Assembly (NCBI GenBank): GCA_012295275.1
Contig: CM022668.1
Coordinates: 3,047,989-3,092,330, forward strand
DNA: 44,342 nucleotides
Reading direction: 5' to 3'
DNA from: Chrysomallon squamiferum
Taxonomy: Eukaryota; Mollusca; Gastropoda; Neomphalida; Peltospiridae
Of this stretch, positions 1-10,601 are shown piece after piece. The notes under the pieces were generated by a model. That model saw nothing but the letters and a program-made list of their open reading frames with translations, did not search any database and was not told the DNA's origin. The number at the start of each line of letters is the position of its first letter. The stretch's first letter is position 1. A program made the translations under genes and the position numbers.

Positions 1-529
1 TGCCAGATCACCGTTTTCAAAAAAAGAGACAAATTGTTGAACAAGATACTGGTTGAACAAGATACTGGTTGACCTTGAGAAAACAACATCAGTGAGGAAT
101 GGTTTTTCAGCGTGGATTGACTTTTTCATCTACCCTTTTCAGTCTTTTACTACGCTTTTTATAATCGGTTACAACACTTAAATGCACATTTCATTGTTCT
201 ATGTCTAACTGCTTTTATTTCTTTATGCCACAATAATTTTTGAAGCTTCTGAAATGTTTATTACGTGTTAAATTTCTGACCGTTTTTGTAGATCGGGCTA
301 TAAATTGTCGGTTTCTGGTAACAGGCGAGCTTTTACTCAATGCTTCTTTATGTTTATTGCTTATACTTATTATATCAGATTTTTCCCTCATCACATTACT
401 TACCTGACTGAAAGTTGTCTGTTTCTGTTAATCTCACGTTCCTTCGTTTTAACTAATGTTTAGTTTTATCAGCTGGTTTGTTATTAAAGTGTAATGACTG
501 TTTTATTGTGTTTATTGTTTGAAACGTAG

Positions 530-1880
530 ATGTTCCGATCCACTGCACACGAACGATAGGACAAAACTATTGTCAAATAGTCACGCTGATCGTAATTCAA
601 GCCGGTGTCAGAGAATATTTGTTTTCCACCATTATTGATTCCCCTATATAAAAAAAATGCATTATCTAATGTCTAATATAATGAGGTTTCATCAAGAATA
701 TTCTAAAATTTTACTTTTCTTTTATTTTATAATTATTTCTTAAATTTATTTTCATTTTTATTATTATTTTTCTTCTTACTGACTTATGACGTTATCTAAT
801 TGTCCTTGCAAGCTGTTGTCAACATAAACGATTTCGCAACCGGCTGAAACTTTCACACAATCAAAGGAGATGAAACAAATTTAGTTAAGACAAACAGTAT
901 GACAACATCTCGTGTGCTTTCGGAGATATATTAAGGCATAACTGAGAGCTCTTATTTATAAAAAAAAAAAAAAAAAAAAACAACATAAATCAGTAAATAA
1001 AATAGTGTTTTCCAAAAACACAGAAAGAAATACCTAAATATTATTTTATAAACACGTCTCTATAATAAAAATGAAAATAATTTCCCCTGGCGACTGAGAG
1101 CTGAAACTCCTGCTCCATAAGAAATTTCGATGTGATCACGTGCATGCTTACAAATGTACAGCTGATCCCGTCCCGTCTAATGCCAGCGATTATCTATGTC
1201 ACGTGACTGAAACTGCACGTTCCTTTTGACTTGACAGTTCTATTTAGTAATGCAAAACAATGAGGTTGAGGTTATATTTCATTACGGTTATAGAAGTTAA
1301 TCGATATTTTTTTTTATAAGATGGTTTGTCTAGTGTTGATTCAGAACAATCCTGAAAATCAAAACCGCTAATCCGATTATACGCTAGTTCATATGCTCCA
1401 TTACATTCGACTTTGTCATAAAATAAATAAAGAAGAGATAACGAACAACGATCACAGCTGTGCACTCAATATTACATACTGTCACAGCGGTCACAGAGAC
1501 AGACTGATACAATATTTGTTTAGATTTCGTTTGATTGTGTGAAAGTTTCAGCCGCTGTGAAATCGTTTATGTTGACAACAGCTTGCAAGGACAATTAGGT
1601 AACGTCTTAAGTCAGTAAGAAAAAAAAAATAAAAAAAAAATTAATAAAAAATAAAAATAGATTTAAATAATAATTATAAAATAAAATAAAAGTAAAACTT
1701 AAGAACATTCTTGATGAAACCTCATTATATTAGACATAAGATAATGCATTTTTTTTATATAGGGGAATCAATAATGGTGGGAAACAAATATTCTCTGACA
1801 CCGGCTTGAATTACGATCAGCGTGACTCTTTGACAATAGTTTTGTCCTATAGTTCGTGTGCAGTGGATCGTTACATCTAG
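530..1880. repeat. Foldback repeat 1 in arm L
   Basis: Arms of about 335-350 bp (530-865 and 1530-1880) are inverted copies of one another, starting from CGATCCACTGCACACGAAC on the left, with its complement on the right. They enclose a loop of about 665 bp that begins after the TTTCACACAATCAAA motif. No transposase is present; it could be a non-autonomous foldback/MITE-type element. The outer edges share GAAAC-TAGATGT but no clear target-site duplication. Confidence 0.85.
1198..1207. promoter_or_regulatory. Palindromic E-box GTCACGTGAC, arm L
   Basis: Perfect 10-base palindrome of the CLEAR/USF/TFE type inside the loop of foldback repeat 1; retained in every copy of that loop. Confidence 0.3.
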
Positions 1881-2091
1881 GTTTCTGTTCCGTAATTATT
1901 TTCTTAAGTGGACGATTTTTTCCTGTGACATTCAGTTACAGTTTAGTGGGTAGTCATTTAGTCTTGGACACGACAGAAGCTCAACAAAAATCCAGAGTTT
2001 GATTTAAGTGAATAGGTAACATTTGTTTATATAAAATTTCATTATGTCACTGGTAGTTTATTTTGTTTTATTTTATTTTCATTTGAAGGAA

Positions 2092-2250
<159 letters not shown>

Positions 2251-2589
2251 AATAGTAACGATAATATCAGTAATTATAGCAATAAGAATAATAATTATTA
2301 TTATAATTCTAAGAATTTAATATTGACATAATGTGTGTTTGAATGTTCATATATGCTTTACTGGGACGACCTACTTGTCATGTATGGAATATTTTGTGAT
2401 ATAGTTAAAATATATAACTTTTATTACAGTAAATATATACTAAATTGTATCAGTGTTACTGTATAAAAGTAAAATAAAATTGAAGTTTACTTTGTCTCAA
2501 CTGACAACCTGTTACAAAACAAATACAGATCGTTTGGATAATATCATACATTCGTTTTTCAAGCCCGTTTATTTTCCTTTGTTACCTCT

Positions 2590-4550
2590 TTGAATTTATA
2601 TGTGTGTTTTATAATCATTATTAATAATTATTTTCAAACTTTTAAATTATCTTACAATTATTTATTATTTATATATTTATTAATGTTTGATTATTATTAT
2701 TATTATTATTATTATTGTTATTATTATTATCAAAATTATTATTGTTATTTTTATTATTATTATTGTTATTATTGTTATTTTTATTATTAGTATTGTTATT
2801 ATTGTTATTATTATTATTATTGTTCTTATTATTAATATTAATATTATTATTATTTATTTATTTATTTATCTACATTCCACTTGAATTTCTTTTTTATTAT
2901 GTTAAAACAAACATCAGTGACTATCCACCATCAACAATTAAAAACAAAACAAAACAAAAAAACTGTTGTTTTAAAACCTAATGATAACAACACAGCAACA
3001 GAAATGCCGACGATGAATGTGATAAACACCTTTTATTTTCACATGTTCGTACGTACTGTTATCTTTAATACATATAGTTCTATTTACAATTGTGTGTTGT
3101 TGTGTTGTTGTTTTGTTGTATTTTATCTTTTTATTATTTTTGTTTGGTTACTATTTTTTCTTTTATTATTATTTTTTGCTTCAATTCTGTAAAATGGAGA
3201 ACATCGTGTATAACGTCTCAAAATAGATTTTTATTGGCTATCAAGCCGAGAGACGGTTTCACAAGACCGTTGTCCGTAATTACCGAGTAGCTATTTCACC
3301 GGTTTCGAAATATATTTATATCTACAAACACACGCATATATATATATACGGACACGTACACACTTATATGAACAAACATAGCATATATACATTTATGTAT
3401 ATATTTATACACACATATATGTGTGTATAGATATATATGTAAAAATATATATATACAGATATATTTATACATGGTGGTTGTTGTTGTTATTTTTGTTATT
3501 ACTGTTATTATTATGAGATAAACGGATCCAGTGTGAATTCATTGTCAGTTTGATGTCTCAAGTATTAGAAATCAGCTGATGGACAATTCAGACTGGTAAC
3601 TTTCTGACCTGATTCTGGCCATATTTAAAGATGGTGGCCTGATTTTTGAAAGTATATATCAGAAAAATGGTAAATCTTCGATCACATTTACTAGAAACAT
3701 GAGTTTAGAATATTTTTTTCTGTATTCATCATTATTGTTCTATATTTTCTAATAGATTTACCCAAATTAGGCAGATTGTCGGAAAAGGGCTGAAATGTGC
3801 GTTTTTTAAATTATATATATATTTTTTTTTTTTAGTATATACCTCCATAAGCTTTTTATAATTATAAATTAAAGCGTCTTGGTGCCAGTTTTCGTAATGA
3901 AAGGTCTAGAGTGGTTTACAAGACATCAGCAAGAATTATTAAATGAGGTTCTTTTGAATTTGTTTTTAACTTTTACGCAACATTTCTGTAACTTCAGATC
4001 TATCTAACAAGTGACAAATAATATAAGAAAATCTGTCATTTGACACAGATAAACAGTTTATAGTTTTGCAAAAATAATAATAAGAATAAAAAAAAAATAA
4101 GAATAAAAACGTACGTACGAACATGTGAAAATAAAAGGTGTTTATCACATTCATCGTCGGCATTTCTGTTGCTGTGTTGTTATCATTAGGTTTTAAAACA
4201 ACAGTTTTTTTGTTTTGTTTTGTTTTTAATTGTTGATGGTGGATAGTCACTGATGTTTGTTTTAACATAATAAAAAAGAAATTCAAGTGGAATGTATATA
4301 AATAAATAAATAAATAATAATAATATTAATATTAGTAATAATAATAATAACAATAATAACAACAATAATAATAAAAAAAACAATACAAATAATAAAGATA
4401 ACAACAATAATAATAAAAGTAACAATAATAACAATAATAATTATATTAATAATAATAATCAAACATTAATAAATATATAAATAATAAACAATAATAAAAT
4501 AATTTAAAAGTTTGAAAATAATTCATAATAATGATTTATAAACACACACT
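2590..4550. repeat. Foldback repeat 2 in arm L
   Basis: Arms 2590-3057 and 4111-4550 are inverted copies: each has a TTA-type array, then a TTTA run, then a conserved segment starting CTACATTCCACTTGAATTTC and ending at the palindrome-like CGTACGTAC. The loop of about 1.05 kb is AT-rich with TA/CA repeats. Because the arms match, the same short reading frame (MNFFFIMLKQTSV...) appears on both strands at 2881 and 4286; I treat it as non-coding. Confidence 0.85.
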
Positions 4551-4559
4551 TAAATTCAA

Positions 4560-5030
4560 TGACAACAACAACAACAACAACGATAATAATAATAATAATA
4601 ATAAAATAATAATAACAACAATAACAAATAACAACAACAATAATAATAATAGTAATAACAAAAATAATAATAACAACCACAATAATAGTAGCAGCAGCAA
4701 CAACAACAACAACAACAACAATAATAATAATAATAAAATAATAAAACAATAATAACAACAGCAATAATAATAATAATAGTAATAACAATAATGATAAAAG
4801 TTATAATAATGATATGATAACAACTGTAACTATGATGATGATGATAATAATAATAATAATTTATAATAATAATACTACTTAACAGCAGTAGCTGTAGCAG
4901 TAGTAGTAATGATAATATAATAATTATATTAATAACGACAACAACAACAATAAAATTAATAACGATTATAACAATAATGATGATAGTAATGGTAATAATT
5001 ATAATAACACTGTTGTTATTATTATTATTT
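4560..5030 (+). repeat. AAC/AAT/AGT-type trinucleotide-rich tract, arm L
   Basis: About 470 bp of interrupted trinucleotides. Open frames in several phases read poly-Asn, Leu, Ile or Tyr and are not genes. Counterparts: 21775-22260 (arm M) and 43797-44275 (arm R). Confidence 0.93.
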
Positions 5031-5121
5031 TTCGTTTAAGTACTTTTGGCAGCATTTCTGATTTAAAGAAAGTTAAAAGACGTCAGTTTTTATTGTTGTA
5101 TGTTATCCTACATCAAACGTA

Positions 5122-5222
5122 CACTGACAGCAAAACTATAAACACTGACAGCAAAACTATAAACACTGACATCAAAACTATAAACACTGACAGCAAAACT
5201 ATAAACACTGAGAGCAAAACCG
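5122..5222 (+). repeat. 21-bp tandem repeat, arm L, about 5 units
   Basis: Unit ACTGACAGCAAAACTATAAA plus C, with one ATC variant (third unit) and a final GAGAGC variant. In frame it would read TDSKTIN repeats; no exon signals support coding. Confidence 0.9.
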
Positions 5223-5465
5223 TTACGTCACGTAGTGGTCTTGTATTGCTGATAAGTTTTCCGAAGATCGCAAAGATAAAACATGTATAGTGACTGGTGA
5301 AAGAGGAGATACTGAATACGACTGTGTGCAGAAATTGACTGATAAGAAGTAAATTATTCTACGTTAGCCACCTCATGATAAAAAAATTAGACTAATGATG
5401 TTGTAGGATTTGTTTTTCCTTTGGCAATGAAAGTTAATAGTACACGCGGCTAATGAAGTATTCGT

Positions 5466-5536
<71 letters not shown>
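5466..5536 (+). repeat. (GA)n microsatellite, arm L
   Basis: Uninterrupted GA dinucleotides, about 71 bp. Confidence 0.97.
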
Positions 5537-5537
<1 letters not shown>

Positions 5538-5539
5538 AA

Positions 5540-6420
5540 AAAAGAAAGAAGAAAAAGCGCAAAAGTGAAATCATTTGTGAGAGACATAGTACATGCATTT
5601 TGTTCATACTCATTATATATTCTAGATTACCTGTATGCTCAATAATATTTTTTAAAAAAGGTAATAAGAATAGCAATTAGAGCAAGAATAAATTCAGTAT
5701 AACCACCATCAACAACAACGACGACATCAGTAAGAATTACGACTTGATGCTACACTTGGCTGCCTTTTTTTTTTTTATATCACGTGTGACTAGTTCCATT
5801 ACAACAGTCAAAGTTGCTTTGAGCGAAAAGTTATAAACCTTTAATATGTGTGTATATACGTTTGTATTTGTTTACAGCATTTCTTCGGGGCATAAAAATA
5901 AAAAAAAAAACACAAGAAAAGACAAAAACAACATGTTGGGTTTCGCAGAACATGTCTAGTTTTACTTTTCTCAATTTTACTCTTTGTAAGAAAAACTTTG
6001 ATATTCTCAAACCACAGAGACATAAATTCACGCTGATCAGATACAACATCAAATGTTGAACTGCATTTATTTATTTAAATTAATTGTTACGTTTATGTTT
6101 TTTTCTTTCTTTTGTTTCTTGTTGAATAAAACATTAATTATTGTATGGACACTATCTAACAGCAGAAACAAAGAAAAACAAACTCACTTAATAGGCAAAT
6201 TGGAAACATTTTCATTGTTTCCACCATAACCATCATCGTCTTATTGATCCAATTCTAATCATAATTTACACTGGAAAACATTCTCAGTATGTTACCGGTT
6301 TGTCTAGTTAGTCAGAGGGAGGGGGAGGCGTCGCCCTGAAATAGTCTCCTCCCCCGGATTTCTGTTTTCTGATGTCCTCACATGATTAATTTAAAAATGT
6401 ATTTATTTATTTATTTAATT
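5540..6420. other. Intergenic, 5' of esterase copy L
   Basis: AT-rich, no gene. Includes a CTCCCTC/GGGGGAGG-type patch at 6316-6360 that is G/C-skewed and conserved in all arms (20365-20405, 42465-42505) and, diverged, in the linker (29812-29855). Confidence 0.7.
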
Positions 6421-6427
6421 ATTTATT

Positions 6428-6434
6428 TATAAAG
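6428..6434 (+). promoter_or_regulatory. Possible TATA box, copy L
   Basis: TATAAAG followed by a more GC-balanced stretch, 290 bp before the start codon. The same motif is kept in all three arms. It lies in TTTA-rich sequence where such a match is easily fortuitous. Confidence 0.3.
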
Positions 6435-6542
6435 GAAGTCTGGGAGCTCCTGTCGTAGGGTAACATAGGACAACAGAACTCTTTGCCGTCGTGTACATTT
6501 AGCTCTCCGCTGTCTGTCTGTATGTCTGTCTGTATTTCTGTA

Positions 6543-6544
<2 letters not shown>

Positions 6545-6609
<65 letters not shown>
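6545..6609 (+). repeat. (CT)n array upstream of esterase copy L
   Basis: Pyrimidine tract on the sense strand ending 114 bp before the start codon, followed by TG-rich sequence and the acceptor-like CAG at 6695-6697. Confidence 0.97.
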
Positions 6610-6613
<4 letters not shown>

Positions 6614-6723
6614 GTGTTTGTGTGTCTGGGTGTGTGAGTGTGTGTGTTCAAATAATAATCTCCATTATTCCTATGTAATCTGTTTTAGTTTTTTCAGAAT
6701 CTCACACGTTTGTTCACAAAACG

Positions 6724-8609
6724 ATGACAATGTCACGAAGTATCAAAAACAAAACGAAGAAATTCCTCTTCTTTGTTTGTCTGTTTTGTGTCACGTACTT
6801 CGTCTGTTTCGTCTACGTGTATCATTCACCGAAGCCTTATTTATATTTTTCTTCTTACAATTCCACGAATCTCAGACGTCAAGTTGTTCCAGATGTCCTC
6901 AAGTGTATGACGTCAGGCACGTGGAGAACGCGAAATCTGACGTCACAAGAGCAACGTGAAATTAACGCATTTTACATAAACAGCAGAGATCATTTGCCGA
7001 GTGCCACAGACTATCAAAGACCTGACTTGAAATGTGGAAATGTCACTTACACCGGAACTAGTTACAGGAAATGGTTTCGTGTCCTCTGCAATCCAGGAGG
7101 ACGGACGCCATGTTGTTTTAATAACAAATGTGTGAACAAAACCGTGGAAAAGTGCAGAGGACCTTCGAACTTTAACCTCAGGTCGCGCATTCATGCCGAG
7201 TATGCCACCTGGGTTCCAAGTGACAAGAGATGTTCTGTGAAGTTCTTCGACTCTCAGTCTGGCTGCAGTGTGTTAGAAGGGTGGACCATCTACGTCATCG
7301 GCGACTCCTTAATGCGGCAGTTGTACACGGCGCTGTTGTTGATTTTGACTGGCAACTACAACACTGGTGCTTTCAAACCAAATACAACCAAAAGTAGGTG
7401 CTTTCATGCTGGTGGAGGAATACTGTGATAAAAGTGATATCACTAAATAATGAAATCACAATATAATCAATTTGGTTTTATGCGTTGTTTTATAGGAGAA
7501 ATAAAAAATGAATATTAATTTCTTTAAGTTCTTTATTTCCACGTATGAAATACATGTGTCATGTATATAACATATACAGTATATTGAAAAGAATAATAAT
7601 ATTAATAATAAAGTTGTTTTTTTTTTATTACTTTTTATATTTCAACTCATCATTACAGATATTACTTTGAGGTTAAAAAAAGTGTCACGATATTAAAAAA
7701 CAAATCTTAAAAACAATGTCCTTTTCTTTTTGGAGATCTGGAAGTGGCCACATATCTTGCTCTTTACGTCTTTCTTGATTTAGTATACGTACAGGTGCCT
7801 TTTTATTTTAGGGTTATTTTTATTTACAAATTATATCATAATGAAGGGATAACAAGATAATATAATATAATACTATAAAAAGACGATACTGAATGTTTTA
7901 ATTTAACTAGATCACTAGACTTGTTTTTATCACACGGTGTAATGAAAATAATTCACGAATCTGTTAGACAAAAGCGAACTGAGGCAATTACTCTCTGTGT
8001 AAATATTCATTATATTTCATTTTTTGTTGTATAAAATCTTTCTTTTTTTCAGAAATATTAGAACAGTGTAGTGGAATGTATATTTTCCCACACAAAACCT
8101 GCCGCAAACACATCGACTTTGAACCAAAACTCTGCAACGGCCACGTCACCCTTCAGTTTAAATACTACGCATCATCAGAATATGGCTTCTTCCTGTTTAA
8201 CGCAACTCGTCAACTCAAGTGGAAGAAAAAGTCGATGATGTTTGTTGGCGTTGGTATATGGGACCACTACGTTTACGACACTGTCGTCAGCAAATACGTG
8301 AACGTCATTCTAGAAGGTCTGCGAGGCAACTACAGCGAATGGCCAAAAGTTTTATGGTCGTCAACGCACAGTCTCGGTATCTGGAGATACCCGTATGTGA
8401 AAACCGTTAACAGTTATCACGGTAAAGAGTACAACGACAAAATGGCTGCCTACTTACGTGTGTATGATATACCAGTGTTTGACACTTTCAGCCTCACGGA
8501 TGGAGTTATGAGTATAGATGGAAGTCACTTTGGAATGGGTGTAAACTTGCTGAAAGCTCAGATTTATCTAAATTACATGAAACAGTTGAAAGACAAGGGT
8601 CGCTGGTGA
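6724..8609 (+). CDS. SGNH/PC-esterase (NXPE-like) type II membrane protein, copy L
   Basis: Two coding exons, 6724-7393 and 8053-8609, join in phase 1 (donor AAAA|GTAGGT, acceptor after TTTTTTTCAG) to give 408 residues; the 659-bp intron holds only AT-rich sequence. An acceptor-like CAG at 6695-6697, preceded by pyrimidines, suggests an upstream non-coding exon. Residues 14-33 form one hydrophobic signal anchor after a Lys/Arg-rich cytoplasmic tail, predicting a Golgi/ER lumenal or secreted-pathway enzyme. The lumenal part is cysteine-rich with several Asn-X-Ser/Thr sites. GDSLMRQ at 193-199 supplies the probable nucleophile Ser195, and DGSH at 379-382 the Asp-x-x-His block of SGNH hydrolases. 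The spacing and the CNPGGRTPCC and HAEYATW motifs resemble invertebrate NXPE/PC-esterase-like proteins. Substrate is unknown; acyl-ester chemistry on glycans is inferred from the superfamily. No poly(A) signal is visible before the gap. Confidence 0.85.
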
Positions 8610-8620
8610 TTGTGTTAATT

Positions 8621-8820
8621 NNNNNNNNNNNNNNNNNNNNNNNNNNNNNNNNNNNNNNNNNNNNNNNNNNNNNNNNNNNNNNNNNNNNNNNNNNNNNNNN
8701 NNNNNNNNNNNNNNNNNNNNNNNNNNNNNNNNNNNNNNNNNNNNNNNNNNNNNNNNNNNNNNNNNNNNNNNNNNNNNNNNNNNNNNNNNNNNNNNNNNNN
8801 NNNNNNNNNNNNNNNNNNNN
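8621..8820. other. 200-N assembly gap
   Basis: Exactly 200 undetermined bases. The left contig stops 11 bases after the esterase stop codon, just before the point where the other two copies enter GT-rich repeats. The right contig begins inside a segment that continues uninterrupted at 30964 in the second unit. A round 200 is a conventional scaffolding gap size, so order and orientation across it are inferred by the assembler rather than sequenced. Confidence 0.98.
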
Positions 8821-9239
8821 TGTCTGGATTATTTCACACACGGAAATACAAAACCTTCAAATTGACAAAGTATAGCAGCAATCGTTTTAAAAGAAAATAA
8901 ACTTTAATTTTTATATGAATATTCAAACACACCTTATGTAATATTAAAAGTCTTACCAGTGAAAAATTTATTTTAGTCGCTAAATTTGAAATAGTCTTCA
9001 AGTTACAACGAGTTAAAATATACCGGCTTGAAAAACAAATGTAGTAGAGATTATTTAAATTTAAAATAATTTTAGATGTTAATAATTATTTCAATGTTAA
9101 AATTACAAATAAATATTAACAAATTTTTAAATTTAACAATTTCTAAATTTAAATACAAGAAAATTACCAGATATTAACAGATATTGTTTTCTTCAAGAGA
9201 GATGAAACTGTAAGTTTATCAACGTCTCTTTACAAAAAC

Positions 9240-9479
9240 AACAGCAGCAGAAGAAGAAGAACAATAATAATAACAACACCAACAACAACAACAGGCAGTA
9301 ATCATCATCAGAATAACTGCAACTAATAATCCTAACTGTAATAATACAACAGCAACAACAACATCAATAATAATAATAATAACAAAAACAAGAACATAAT
9401 AATATGAATAGTAGTAACAATAACAATAAAAACAACTACATATTATTATTATTACTATTATTATTATTATTATTAAGGT

Positions 9480-9546
<67 letters not shown>

Positions 9547-9555
9547 AATTAGTAT
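9240..9555 (+). repeat. AAC/AAT then (TAG)n array, core 1
   Basis: Mixed trinucleotides leading into about 21 TAG units (9478-9545). Related to the 2094-2250 arrays by position within the shared flank of foldback repeat 1. Confidence 0.93.
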
Positions 9556-9867
9556 TAGTATTAGTATTACCTTCCTCAACAGAAAATAAAATAAAGCAAA
9601 ATAAATTATCAGTAACATAATGAAATTTTATATAAAGAAATGTTACCTATTCACTACATCAGACTATCGGTCTTTGTTGAGCTTCTGTCGCGTCCAAGGC
9701 TAAATGTCTCCCAGTAAACTGTAACTGAATGTGACAGGAAAAAATCTTCCACGTATGAAAACAATAACGGAGCAGAAACTCCGCTGCTACGGTCCACTGC
9801 ACACGAACGATGAGACAAAGCTGTCGTCAAATAGTCACTCTGATGGTAATTCAAGCCGGTGTCAGAG

Positions 9868-9972
9868 AATATTTGTTCCCCACGAATATTCGTTCCCCCT
9901 CGATCGTGTTTTCATACAAATATTGTTCACTGAATATTTGTTCCTGGGGTACAGATATTCGTGGGAACAAGT
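9868..9972. repeat. Imperfect hairpin in foldback 1 arm, core 1
   Basis: TTGTTCCCCACGAATATTCG near the left pairs with AGATATTCGTGGGAACAA near the right across about 60 bp, with an added direct repeat of GAATATTTGTTCC. Absent from the arm L and arm M versions, which instead read CCACCATTATTGATTCCCC here. Confidence 0.7.
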
Positions 9973-10124
9973 AAGCTTTTACACCGGTTCTTTTAGAGAA
10001 GCGAAATGAAGTCAACAGCCGCTCCCACATTTTTGTATTGTTTGTCTTTTCATTTTTGATCAAGTAAAAATCCATTAATTTATATCTAATGTAATCAGGT
10101 TTTATCAAGGAATGTTCTTGGGTT

Positions 10125-10167
<43 letters not shown>

Positions 10168-10591
10168 CTTTAAATTCTATATATTTTGCACGTTACAGAT
10201 TTTTTAGGGTTTTTTAATTCTGATTGAAAGCTGTTGCCAACATAAACGATGTCAGAGCTGGTTCAAACTTTCAGACAATCAAAGGAGATGAAACAAATTT
10301 AGTTAGGACAAACAGTATAGCAACATCTCGTGTAATTTCAGAGATATATTAAGGCATAGTTATATATAAAACAAATAAATAAATTTTAAAAAATTAGTGT
10401 TTTCTAGAACCACAGTAAGAAATACATAAATATTATTTTATAAACACGTCTCTATAATTGAAATGAAAATAATTTACTCTGTCGTTTGAGAGTTGAAACT
10501 CTTCCTCCATGATAAATATCTACGTGATGACGTGAATATTAATAAAGCTGCAATTTACTTCAGGTCCCGTCTAAGATTAGCAACTATCTAC

Positions 10592-10601
10592 GTCACGTGA
10601 C
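10592..10601. promoter_or_regulatory. Palindromic E-box GTCACGTGAC, core 1
   Basis: Retained in the diverged loop. A CCATTGG motif follows about 16 bp later that the arm copies lack. Confidence 0.3.

Noticed and set aside
940-980. Poly(A) run as a retrogene or SINE tail
   Set aside because: Lies within the foldback loop, is simply AT-rich in the diverged cores, and no upstream retroposon body or target-site duplication is seen.
2881-3192. 103-codon frame beginning MNFFFIMLKQ as a gene
   Set aside because: The same frame occurs inverted at 4286 because of foldback arms; composition is AT-rich, copies differ in length and no domain is seen.
4504-4823. Long poly-Leu/Ile/Val/Tyr frames on both strands
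   Set aside because: By-products of trinucleotide repeats, open in several phases at once.
6943-7194. Antisense 83-codon frame over esterase exon 1, repeated in all copies
   Set aside because: Shadow of the real exon on the other strand.
9731-10108. Overlapping 92- and 85-codon frames on opposite strands, kept in core 2
   Set aside because: Conservation is explained by the recent duplication; they cover the foldback arm and its hairpin, and the diverged arm copies do not keep the frames.
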